NCBI RefSeq assembly: GCF_030397665.1
Contig: NZ_JAPUBT010000008.1
Location: 37,511-101,510 of the forward strand
Source of the DNA: Janthinobacterium sp. SUN073
GTDB taxonomy: Bacteria; Pseudomonadota; Gammaproteobacteria; Burkholderiales; Burkholderiaceae_D
Direction of reading: 5' to 3'
Length of the DNA: 64,000 nt
Below, piece after piece: positions 52,052-60,127 of this stretch. Within the stretch, counting starts at the first letter, position 1. Every line of letters begins with the position of its first letter. Under the pieces are notes generated by a model, which saw only the letters and a list, made by a program, of their open reading frames with translations, was not told where the DNA came from and searched no databases. The position numbers and the translations under genes are program-made.

Positions 52052-52352
52052 TTAGCACCCCCCATGAAAACGGCATAGTCTCATTTTTTGCCTGCACCCA
52101 TCTTTCCGCTTGCGCGGCAACATGCTAATCCTACAACATCCTGCCATGCATCCCCGCAAATATCTCGCATGCGGATCGCTGTGGCGCGGCGCATACGGCC
52201 TCGGCAATCATTGCTGGCCGTCACCTTCGTGATGCTAGCTTAATACAGTACGCCAGTGGAAAACAGCATTTTCTGGGCCTGTACCTGTTAAACCTGGGCA
52301 ACAGCAGAGTCAAAAGAGACAGTCTTGCCATGCTGATAAAACACAACAGGAT
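52052..52352. other. intergenic region between the lipase and the REC-GGDEF-EAL gene
   Basis: About 300 bases upstream of the multi-receiver gene. It holds presumably the promoter for that gene. I see no other gene, repeat or hairpin in it, and no obvious terminator after the lipase. Confidence 0.4.
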
Positions 52353-53312
52353 TCAGGAAAAATGGGGGCTGGACGGGGGCTGGGCGACTTCGTACTTGAT
52401 AGTGATTTCCGCTAACAGCTGGCGCAGTACGCGCGCATCGCTGGCCAGCGCCACGTGGCCGATGCCGCCGAAGGCAATATTGCGCGCGCCGGGCAAGTGC
52501 GCGGACGTTTGCGGCGCGACAATATTATCGTGATGCGAGTACATCGACGTGATCAGTGCGCGCGTTTCCGGCGTCTCGCTGGCGGCCAGCTGCGCCAGCC
52601 AGCCGCTGGGTGCGCCACCGATACGACTCATCTGGCGCGCATTCGCGCCCGCCGCCAGGTTGGCCAGCGCCGTGCCGTGGTGCGGCGTGCCGATGGTGAT
52701 GATGCGCGCCACGCGGGCCGCGCCGTAATGGCGCAGCCAGGCACGCGCCACCAGGCCACCCATGCTGTGCGCGACGAGAATGACGCGGTCGCTGCCCGTG
52801 CGGGCGCAAAGCTCGGTGACGGCTTGCTCGACCTGCGGCACGAAGTCCTCAATGTTGGCATCGATCGGCTCCAGGTCGATCGCCTTGTGCACGATGCCCG
52901 CCCGCGCCAGCTGGCGGCTCAGCTGCGTCCAGTAGCCGCGGTTGCACACATAGCCGTGCACCAGCAGCACCGGCAAGCCCTGGCCTGATGGGATCATGTC
53001 GGCCACATGCAGGCGCGGACGCAGCATGCCCCATGACGACGTCCACAGGGTGGCGCGCAGCTCGCCGAAAAACAGCCGCGCGGCGCCCAGGGCACCCAGC
53101 TGGTATGGCGCCGGCACGGGGCTGCCCAGGCGCCGGCTTTCCCAAAAGTTGCGCGCCACGATCAGCGCGCGCACGGCCAGCAGCATGGCGCCCGCCAGCA
53201 GCACGGCCATGGCCGGCGAGGCGACGCCCCACGCCTGCATCGCCAGATACGCCACGCCCAGCACGGCCAGCACTTGCAGCAGCATCAGCCACTTGAGGAT
53301 GCGCGCGATCAT
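52353..53312 (-). CDS. membrane-anchored alpha/beta hydrolase (lipase-like)
   Basis: A 319-residue hydrolase. Two hydrophobic helices lie in the first ~55 residues. The hydrolase core has LPVLLVHGYVCNRGYW (oxyanion HG), the nucleophile serine in VAHSMGGLVAR, TPHHGTALA and a late histidine in GIGHVALAS. The nearest functional group is triacylglycerol lipases. Its ATG overlaps the GMC oxidoreductase stop (ATGA), so it is the third gene of a Tat-GMC-lipase operon. Confidence 0.85.
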   Translation of the reverse strand: MIARILKWLMLLQVLAVLGVAYLAMQAWGVASPAMAVLLAGAMLLAVRALIVARNFWESRRLGSPVPAPYQLGALGAARLFFGELRATLWTSSWGMLRPRLHVADMIPSGQGLPVLLVHGYVCNRGYWTQLSRQLARAGIVHKAIDLEPIDANIEDFVPQVEQAVTELCARTGSDRVILVAHSMGGLVARAWLRHYGAARVARIITIGTPHHGTALANLAAGANARQMSRIGGAPSGWLAQLAASETPETRALITSMYSHHDNIVAPQTSAHLPGARNIAFGGIGHVALASDARVLRQLLAEITIKYEVAQPPSSPHFS

Positions 53313-54955
53313 GCGGCGGCCGGGGCGGCGACAGGCATGGGCACGGGGGCCGGCTTGCCCGTCAACTCCCGCGCCAGGCCGCTGGCCAGGCGCGCCGCCA
53401 GTGCATACAGCGTCAGTTGCGGATTGGCGCCGATCGAGGTGGGGAACAGCGAACCGTCGTGCACGGACAGGTTGCGCACGCCGTGGTAGCGGCCATCGGA
53501 CCCCGTCACGCCCAGACGCACATCGTCCGACATGGCGCAGCCGCCCATCACGTGGGCCGACACCACCCTGGTCAACAGCGCCTTCATCGGCAAATCGCCG
53601 ATGGCCTGCTTCGCCTGCGCCCAGCTGGTGTAGTGGCGGGCCAGCTCGTGTACGGGATACACGCTGTTCGCGCCGGCGGCGAACTGGATTTCCGCCATCG
53701 ACAGCAGCGCGCGCCGCGCGCCATCCCAGATGAAGGGCGTGATCGGATAGTCGAGCACGGGCGCACCGAAGCTGTCGATGGAGACGCTGCCGCCCGCCGA
53801 GTCGTGGTGAAAGCCGTCGCGCAGCAGCGCCAGCAAGCCGTGCACATGGGGAAATTCGCGCATCGTGCGCGCATGTTCATCGCCGAAGCCGCCCATGGTG
53901 GTGGCCATCAGCAGCGGGTGCAAAGGCGGCGCTTCAAGCTTGTAGCCGATGGGGCCATCGATGGGCGCCAGGTGCAGGAAATGGTCGGAATAAATCGTTT
54001 GCGGCGCGCCCGCATAGGCATCGACGCGCTGGGGGAACAGGCCGGCCGAGATCACCGTCGGATGCAAAAAGGTGCGCTGCCCCAGCAAGCCGTGCGGGTC
54101 GGGCGCCTGCGAGCGCAGCAGCAGTGCCGGCGAATTGATGGCGCCGCCGGCCAGCACAAAGTGTTTGGCGCGCAGCGTGAGGCGCACGCCCGTCGGCACT
54201 TGCCCGGCGGCGTCCAGCGCCGTCACCTGCAAGCTGTCGATGCGCTCGCCCTTGAAGCTGAAACGCTCGGCGCGCGCATGCACGAGCAGGCCCGCGCCCA
54301 GCGCCAGCGCCGAGGGGATCGTCGTCACCAGCATCGACTGCTTGGCGTTCGTCGGACAGCCCATGCCGCAGTAGCCGAGGTTCCAGCAGCCGTTCACATT
54401 GCGCCGGATGGCGGCCGTGGGGATGCCCAGCGCCGTGGCGCCGCGGCGCAATAAATCGTTGTTTTCATTCGGCGGCACGATCCAGTCGCTCACGTGCAGG
54501 CGTTTTTCCATCATGGCGAACCACGGCGCCATGGCGTCCACCGAATAGCCGGACAAACCGAAATGCTGGCGCCAGTATTCCAGCGTGCCGGGCGGCGTGC
54601 GAAAACTCGAGGTCCAGTTGACGGTGGTCGAACCGCCCACCGTGCGCCCCTGCAGGATGTTGATGGCCTTGTCGCGCGTCTTGCGCGCGGCCGATTCCTG
54701 GTACAGGGCAGGATAAGCGTCCGCTTCGCGCATCTTGAAGTCTTTCGAGGACTTCAAGCCGCCCTCCTCGACGATCAGCACTTTCAAGCCGGCCAGCGCG
54801 AGGATTTCCGCCGTCACGCCGCCACCGGCGCCGCTGCCGATGACGACGACATCGGCCTCGAAGCTGCGGTCGGCGGCCAGGGTGCTGGCGTCGGTGACGT
54901 TCCAGCCACTGGCCACGCCGATGGCGATGGGGTCGGGAATGGGGGATGTACTCAT
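53309..54955 (-). CDS. GMC family FAD oxidoreductase
   Basis: A 548-residue flavoprotein. The FAD motif is VVIGSGAGGGVTAEILA (residue ~37 on), with LQGRTVGGSTTVNWT and a C-terminal SAHVMGGCAMSDD and SVHDGSLFPTSIGANPQ (His/Asn active site). A short cysteine cluster (CWNLGYCGMGCPTNAK) may hold a redox centre, as in dehydrogenases acting with a Tat-exported subunit. It is encoded between a twin-arginine small subunit gene (10 bases upstream) and a lipase-like gene. Substrate alcohol is not known. Confidence 0.9.
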   Translation of the reverse strand: MSTSPIPDPIAIGVASGWNVTDASTLAADRSFEADVVVIGSGAGGGVTAEILALAGLKVLIVEEGGLKSSKDFKMREADAYPALYQESAARKTRDKAINILQGRTVGGSTTVNWTSSFRTPPGTLEYWRQHFGLSGYSVDAMAPWFAMMEKRLHVSDWIVPPNENNDLLRRGATALGIPTAAIRRNVNGCWNLGYCGMGCPTNAKQSMLVTTIPSALALGAGLLVHARAERFSFKGERIDSLQVTALDAAGQVPTGVRLTLRAKHFVLAGGAINSPALLLRSQAPDPHGLLGQRTFLHPTVISAGLFPQRVDAYAGAPQTIYSDHFLHLAPIDGPIGYKLEAPPLHPLLMATTMGGFGDEHARTMREFPHVHGLLALLRDGFHHDSAGGSVSIDSFGAPVLDYPITPFIWDGARRALLSMAEIQFAAGANSVYPVHELARHYTSWAQAKQAIGDLPMKALLTRVVSAHVMGGCAMSDDVRLGVTGSDGRYHGVRNLSVHDGSLFPTSIGANPQLTLYALAARLASGLARELTGKPAPVPMPVAAPAAA

Positions 54956-54965
54956 GGATGCTCTC

Positions 54966-55490
54966 TTAACTCAGCTCGGGCAGCGGTCCCGGATAGCCGA
55001 TAGTGGCCCAATGGGCGGCATCGGCGTACCAGGCGCCGAGGATCAGGTCGTGCAGGGCCAGGTAGACCGTCTGCAGGGTGGCCAGGCGGTGCGTGCGCCA
55101 CGACTGCAGAAAGGCGGCCACCTGGGCAGGGTCGGCTTCGCGCCAGCCATCTTTTACGCCGGCGACGAAGCGCCGCGCGGGCGCCAGCGCCAGCAAGCCA
55201 AACAAATCCTGCACTTCCTGCTGCGCCGCCAGGGGCAAGCCATGGATGGCCGTGTCCACGCCGGCGATGGCGCCGTCGAGGGCCTTGCTGCGCGCATCGC
55301 CCCCGTGCGGCAAGGCCTCGCCCAGCATGGCCGGCACGATGGCCACCAGCGCCGCGCGCGCCGCGCCATCGAGCACGAAGCGGCCAGGCGCCAACGGCCC
55401 CCGCAGCGCGCGGTAGGCGGCGCCGCCGGCGGCCAGCGCGCAGGCGCCCAGCACGCCCAGTTTCAGAAACGATCTGCGTTGCAATCCCAT
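54966..55490 (-). CDS. Tat-exported small subunit of the GMC oxidoreductase
   Basis: A 174-residue protein with a twin-arginine signal (QRRSFLKLG, residues 4-12) and a hydrophobic stretch ending near residue 28. The mature part resembles gluconate 2-dehydrogenase subunit 3-type small subunits, which allow co-export of the folded GMC subunit (hitchhiking), which itself has no signal. Ten bases separate it from the GMC gene. The start (GTG/ATG choice) is the ATG at 55490, before which AAGGGGACAC is seen. Confidence 0.8.
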   Translation of the reverse strand: MGLQRRSFLKLGVLGACALAAGGAAYRALRGPLAPGRFVLDGAARAALVAIVPAMLGEALPHGGDARSKALDGAIAGVDTAIHGLPLAAQQEVQDLFGLLALAPARRFVAGVKDGWREADPAQVAAFLQSWRTHRLATLQTVYLALHDLILGAWYADAAHWATIGYPGPLPELS

Positions 55491-55562
55491 GTGTCCCCTT
55501 GTTTTGTACGGCCTTTTGCAAGCCAGTGTACGCCAAAGGCAGGGGGCGTTTGAACGCAAAAA

Positions 55563-56756
55563 CTAGAGCGGCGCGTCTAGTTTGCGCGACTGGAAGCACA
55601 GCAGCGGCATGGCCAGCAGCGCCGCCAGCGCGCCGCCGATGGCGATGCTGGGCAAGCCGAAGGCGACGATCAGCGCGCCGCCCAGCGCGCCTCCAAAGGC
55701 CGTGCCCGCATTGAAGGCGGCGATATTCAGGCCCGCCGCCACGGCGTCGCTGCCCGGGCAATGCCGTTGTGCCAGGAGCAAGAGGAGCATGGTCGACAGG
55801 GTCACGAGGGCAAAGAACAGCATGCCCAAAGTGCCGCACAGGGCCAGCATGGCAAAGGGATGCGTGCGCAGCACATAGAACCCCAGCAGATTACACGCCA
55901 GCGCGGCCAGGGCCAGCATGGTGGCGCGCAGCGCGTGGGGGCGATCCGCGCACCAGCCGCCCAGCAGATTGCCGCCGATGGCGCACGCGCCAAAGCACAG
56001 CATGGCGGCACTCAGCCAGCCCGCATCGAGTCCGCCCAGTTGCAGCAGGAAGGGAGAAACATACGTGAAAAAACTGAAGGTGGCCACGCTGACCAGCGCC
56101 GCCACGCCAGCCGCCAGCAGCAGGTGCAGCTGCAGGATGGCGCACAGGCTGGCCAACGGCGATGCGGCAACAGCCTGCTGGCGCGCGGCCGGCATGGCGC
56201 AGCGCAAGCCGGCGCCGCCGCACAGGGCCAGCACGCCGATGGCGGCAAACACCCAGCGCCACGACGAGACGGCGCCCAGCCACGTCCCCAGCGGCACGCC
56301 GCCGGCCAGCGCCAGGGTCAGGCCCAGCCAGACGATGGATAGCGCCCTGCCCGCGCGGGACGGGTCGACCAGGCTGGTGGCCGCATGCGAAGCCACCGCC
56401 ATGAACACCCCATGCGCGAGTCCGACGGCAAAGCGCACACCCAGCAGCGCGCCCAGTGCCGGCGCGGCCGCCATCGCCACGCTGCCGGCCGCCAGCACGA
56501 GCATGGTGGCCACCAGGATCTGGCGCGTGGGGCGGCGCGCCAGCATGGCCGTCAGCACGGGCGCGCCGATGGCCGCCCCCAGCGCATACGCGGCGATGGC
56601 GCCGCCGGTCGCCGCCACGCTGGCGTGCAGGTCGCGCGCCATGGGCGACAGCAAGCCGGCGGCGATGAATTCGCACAAGCCGAAGGCAAAGCTGCACAGC
56701 GACAGCCAATAAATAGAGGGAGGCAGCGCACGGTTGCGCGATGAAACGATGGACAT
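55563..56756 (-). CDS. MFS transporter
   Basis: A 397-residue inner-membrane transporter with 12 predicted helices. Motif A-like VLTAMLARRPTRQI lies between helices 2 and 3. The overall pattern (DHA1-like, with GLSEFIAAGLL-like first helix, here LCEFIAAGLL) resembles arabinose/drug efflux permeases. No substrate can be given. It lies 103 bases downstream of the LysR gene on the same strand, so LysR control is plausible but not shown. The ATG at 56756 is the first in frame. Confidence 0.88.
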   Translation of the reverse strand: MSIVSSRNRALPPSIYWLSLCSFAFGLCEFIAAGLLSPMARDLHASVAATGGAIAAYALGAAIGAPVLTAMLARRPTRQILVATMLVLAAGSVAMAAAPALGALLGVRFAVGLAHGVFMAVASHAATSLVDPSRAGRALSIVWLGLTLALAGGVPLGTWLGAVSSWRWVFAAIGVLALCGGAGLRCAMPAARQQAVAASPLASLCAILQLHLLLAAGVAALVSVATFSFFTYVSPFLLQLGGLDAGWLSAAMLCFGACAIGGNLLGGWCADRPHALRATMLALAALACNLLGFYVLRTHPFAMLALCGTLGMLFFALVTLSTMLLLLLAQRHCPGSDAVAAGLNIAAFNAGTAFGGALGGALIVAFGLPSIAIGGALAALLAMPLLCFQSRKLDAPL

Positions 56757-56859
56757 GGCAATTCCCGACAATCAAAAACGCCATGCTGGCCCCTGGGCCG
56801 TCATCTGTAAAATATCTTATTTATCTTGAAACGAGACGCTTAACGTCTCATTTTAAGTC

Positions 56860-57762
56860 TCATTGAGTGGCGGACAGCCGCAGCTGCGCCAGCAGCCGCT
56901 CGCGCACGGGAGACGTGCGCTGCGGGTCCCACGCCATGTACAGGTCGAGCTGGCGCAGCGGCGCGGGCGCGCTGCTTGCCAGCGGCAGCATGACCACGCC
57001 CGCTGGCGCGCAGGCGCCCAGGCTGGCCGGCAGCAGGGCCACGCCGAATCCGGCCGCCACCAGTCCCAGCACCGTTTGCAAGCGGCGCGCCTGCTGCACC
57101 ACGTGCGGCACGAAGCCCGCATGCAGGCACAGGCTGGCCAGCTGATCATGAAAACCCTGGCCCAGCGCGCGCGGCGAGGCGACGAAATCGTCATCGGCCA
57201 GGTCCGCCAGATCCACCCTTGCCTGGCCCGCACAACGGTGATCGGATGGCAGCGCCACGACGATGTCTTCACCGGACAGGCGCTCGATGCGCAAGCCCGG
57301 CGTGCTGCGCCCCGGCGCGCGCAGCAGGGCGATATCGACCTCGCCTTTTTCCAGCCACTCGACCTGCTGCTGCGTCGACGCTTCGCGCAAGGTGAATTGC
57401 ACGGCGGGCGAGGCGGCGCGAAACGCGCGCAAGGCGTCCAGCACGTGGACGTACGGCGTGATGTGGATGAAACTGAGGCGCAAGTGCCCGTCGATGCCCT
57501 GCGCCACACGCCGCGTGGCCGCCACGCCCTCTTCCAGGCTGGCCAGCACCTGGCGCGCCGTGGCCAGGAAAGCATCGCCCGCCGGCGTCAGGCTGACCTT
57601 GCGATTGGTGCGCTCGAATACGGGGTAGCCCAGCAAGTCTTCCAGCCGCAAGATCGCCTGCGACAGGGGCGGCTGCGCCATGTGCAGCCGTTCGGCCGCG
57701 CGCCGGAAGTGCAGTTCCTCGGCGACGGCGATGAACTGGCGCAGCAGCCGCGTCTCGATCAT
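56860..57762 (-). CDS. LysR family transcriptional regulator
   Basis: A 300-residue regulator. The winged helix occupies residues 1-60 (FRRAAERLHMAQPPLSQAILRLEDLLG, with interruptions), and residues 90-295 are the periplasmic-binding-protein-like effector domain (DIALLRAPG, GFGVALLPASL). Its ATG overlaps the trmJ stop as ATGA, so it is translationally coupled to trmJ. This is unusual for a LysR gene, which is normally divergent from its target. The MFS gene downstream is the nearest likely target. Confidence 0.9.
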   Translation of the reverse strand: MIETRLLRQFIAVAEELHFRRAAERLHMAQPPLSQAILRLEDLLGYPVFERTNRKVSLTPAGDAFLATARQVLASLEEGVAATRRVAQGIDGHLRLSFIHITPYVHVLDALRAFRAASPAVQFTLREASTQQQVEWLEKGEVDIALLRAPGRSTPGLRIERLSGEDIVVALPSDHRCAGQARVDLADLADDDFVASPRALGQGFHDQLASLCLHAGFVPHVVQQARRLQTVLGLVAAGFGVALLPASLGACAPAGVVMLPLASSAPAPLRQLDLYMAWDPQRTSPVRERLLAQLRLSATQ

Positions 57763-58523
57763 GGCGCCTTTTTCGCCACCGCCAGGATATGGCGCGCGAT
57801 GCCGCGCAGGATGTTGACTTCTTCCGTCTCCAGTCCCGTGCGCGAAAACAGGCGTTTCAAGCGCGGCATCAGCTTTTTCGGGTTGTCGGCATCGAGGAAA
57901 TCGATGGCCACCAGCGCCTGCTGCAAGTGATCGTACATGCCGTCGACCTGCGCCAGGCTGGCGGCGTCGCCATGGAAACCGACGGGACTGGCGAGCTGTC
58001 CATCGCCGAGGGCCGCCACGCGGCATTCATAAGCGACGACCTGCGCCGCCTGCGACAGATTCAGCGACGAATACGCAGGATTGGCGGGAATGTTGATCAG
58101 CACGTTGCACTGCTCGACGATCTCGTTGGGCAAGCCGAAGCGCTCGTTGCCGAAGATGACGGCAGCGTGCAAGTCTTCGCTGGCGGCCAGTTGGCTGGCG
58201 ATGGCGCGCGGGGCGGTCACGGGCGGCGAAAATTCGCGCAATCTGGCCGAGACGGCGGCCGCGTAATTGCAGCCTTCGAGCGCCTCGGCGATCGAGCCGA
58301 CGATGCGCACGCCCGACAAAATATCCTGCGCGCCGCTGGCGAAGGCCACCGCTTCCGCATCCGTCAAGGCATCGGGAAAACGGGGGTTGACCAGCACCAG
58401 ATCGGAAAAACCCATCGTTTTCATGGCGCGCGCGACGCCGCCAATATTGCCAGGACGACTAGTTTCGACAAGAATAAATCGCAGGCGTTTGAAAAGAGAC
58501 GTGTTGATTTCGGGCAGATTCAT
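57759..58523 (-). CDS. trmJ: tRNA (cytidine/uridine-2'-O)-methyltransferase TrmJ
   Basis: A 254-residue SPOUT methyltransferase that methylates ribose at position 32 of tRNA anticodon loops. The knot motifs are RPGNIGGVARAMKTMGF, VIFGNERFGLPNEIVE and IPANPAYSSLNLSQAAQVVAYE. The C-terminal ~80 residues are the dimer/tRNA-binding extension (RLFSRTGLETEEVNILRGI). It is last of the native genes before the island. In related bacteria the next divergent gene is commonly suhB; here it is an integrase region. Confidence 0.93.
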   Translation of the reverse strand: MNLPEINTSLFKRLRFILVETSRPGNIGGVARAMKTMGFSDLVLVNPRFPDALTDAEAVAFASGAQDILSGVRIVGSIAEALEGCNYAAAVSARLREFSPPVTAPRAIASQLAASEDLHAAVIFGNERFGLPNEIVEQCNVLINIPANPAYSSLNLSQAAQVVAYECRVAALGDGQLASPVGFHGDAASLAQVDGMYDHLQQALVAIDFLDADNPKKLMPRLKRLFSRTGLETEEVNILRGIARHILAVAKKAP

Positions 58524-58722
58524 TTAAATGGCTAATTGTGCAGTATCGATAAACAAGGAATTACAGCGAAATTACCCCTACGCTGCCCCACAAGCCTGAA
58601 TTTTAACCTGTACTGACATCCGAAGACGCAATTCTCAAAAATCGCATTTAATTGTCTTTTTATCAATTTCTTCTTGATCTTCTATACACCTGAACGCATC
58701 CTGCCTGACCTCTGCAATACTG
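58524..58722. other. junction between trmJ promoter region and the island
   Basis: TTAAAAT on the minus strand near 58601 is a possible trmJ -10 box, so native sequence likely reaches about 58620. From there on the base composition is AT-rich and the context changes. No attachment-site direct repeat can be assigned without the right end of the island. Confidence 0.35.
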
Positions 58723-58802
58723 TTTTTGCACACGCTCCAGGACGCTGTTTTGCGCATTTTTTGCACACCGCGCCATAGGAGAATTTGCGCATTTTTTGCA
58801 CA
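58723..58802 (+). repeat. three direct repeats spaced exactly 35 bp upstream of the integrase
   Basis: TTTTTGCACA occurs at 58723, 58758 and 58793, each 35 bases apart. The second and third copies extend leftward as TTTGCGCATTTTTTGCACA (58749-58767 and 58784-58802, 19 of 19 identical). The rest of each 35-base unit is not conserved. The array ends 32 bases before the integrase ATG, so it may be an arm-type integrase site or an operator for integrase expression. Confidence 0.75.
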
Positions 58803-58834
58803 GTGCCAGTATTGCATTAACTCGGGATTTAAAA

Positions 58835-59869
58835 ATGTCATTAGTGCAACGCAAGGGAATTTGGCAATGGCGGAAGATGATCGATGGAGTAATGCTGAAT
58901 CGCTCGACTAAAACGGATGATAAGGCCTTGGCGACCAAGATCGCTCGTAAGTGGGACCACGAAGCCGTTCAGCAAATTAAGGTGCTTGGTGAACGCCCTG
59001 TCACGCTGTATGACGCAATCGACGGTTTTTTGGCTGTTCGCAAGCACACAAGGGGTTATGGCGTTGCCGAGCAACAAATGCGGCATTGGAAAAAACTATT
59101 GCCTGATGGCCCAATGAAGTCGATACAGAAGCACCAAGTTCAGGCCGCAGTACATGAGATGATCACGCTTGGCCGGGCAACAAACACAGTCGCGCTATTC
59201 ATCACGTACTGGAATGCGCTCGTCAACTACTGCGTGCAGAAACGCCTATCACCTGGACCTAAATTAGACCGTATCAAGCCAGCTTTAACGCGCTTCCGAG
59301 TGATCACACTTGCTGAAGAAACTGCAATCCTGGCCGAGCTTTCCCCCGACATCAAATACATAGGCAAAAACGCGAACACAGACAGATGTCGGCAGGACAA
59401 CCACGATATCATCGTTTGCCTGTCGCACCTGGCTGCTCGCATTTCCGAAGCCAGCAACTTACTGTGGTCAGACATCGATTTCGACCGGAACACAATCTTG
59501 GTGCGTCGCCTCAAAAACGGCAACAATACTCTCGCTCTGATGTCCAAAGCATTACGGGCCGTCATGGAACGTCGCTACCCAGCGCGAACCAACAACTTCG
59601 TATTCCCGACTAAATGCGGCGACAAAAACGGCCTGTCGTCTTGGCTGAGAGACTTGGTAAAACGTGCTGGCATATCGGAAGAAGGTGGCAAGATCACCAG
59701 TCATACGTTTCGACATACGACTGCAACTCGCCTACTCCGTTCAGGCATGGATATTACGATGGTGCAAAAGTTTCTGGGCCACAAGCAAATCAGCAGCACG
59801 ATGGTATATCTGCATTCTCAGCCGAGCGAAGTAGCCAGCAAAGCGCTGGCAGTTTTCAACAGCGCTTGA
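58835..59869 (+). CDS. tyrosine recombinase/integrase
   Basis: A 344-residue integrase. The N-terminal ~60 residues form an arm-binding-like domain, followed by a SAM-like core-binding domain (70-165). The catalytic domain has the Arg of AARISEASNL, the beta-hairpin Lys (RRLKNGN), HTFRHTTATRLL (His and Arg), LGHKQ (His) and the nucleophile Tyr in MVYLHSQ. All six expected residues are there. It is most like integrases of genomic islands and ICEs. It marks the left edge of the AT-rich island, and GGGA before the ATG decides the start. Confidence 0.93.
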   Translation: MSLVQRKGIWQWRKMIDGVMLNRSTKTDDKALATKIARKWDHEAVQQIKVLGERPVTLYDAIDGFLAVRKHTRGYGVAEQQMRHWKKLLPDGPMKSIQKHQVQAAVHEMITLGRATNTVALFITYWNALVNYCVQKRLSPGPKLDRIKPALTRFRVITLAEETAILAELSPDIKYIGKNANTDRCRQDNHDIIVCLSHLAARISEASNLLWSDIDFDRNTILVRRLKNGNNTLALMSKALRAVMERRYPARTNNFVFPTKCGDKNGLSSWLRDLVKRAGISEEGGKITSHTFRHTTATRLLRSGMDITMVQKFLGHKQISSTMVYLHSQPSEVASKALAVFNSA

Positions 59870-60127
59870 ACGATCAGCATGCGTGACGTTGTACGCACAG
59901 CCAGCATCACGCTTTTCGTTTGCAAACCCACCTAACCGTGCCAACACGTGCAGTCAAACCACTACGCCAGTAATCCGGCACGGAATCTGGACTAACCTCC
60001 ATGAACAGAGTGACGTGGCTTGAACCACGTCAACCCAACCTTGCCAATTGTCTATTGAGCCGACAACTTTTCAGCGCTGCCTGCATTTTCAGCCTTACTA
60101 TTGTCATGCTTCGCTGAGTTCTGACGT
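59870..60127. other. intergenic region between integrase and polymerase-like gene
   Basis: 258 bases between convergent genes. A GTGGCTTGAACCAC stretch (60013-60026) gives a small hairpin, but there is no T-run. No gene or RNA is seen. Confidence 0.4.

Noticed and set aside
58723..58802. CRISPR-like array before the integrase
   Set aside because: The repeated part is only 10-19 bases with three copies, and the 35-base period with short unlike spacers does not fit; no cas gene is near.
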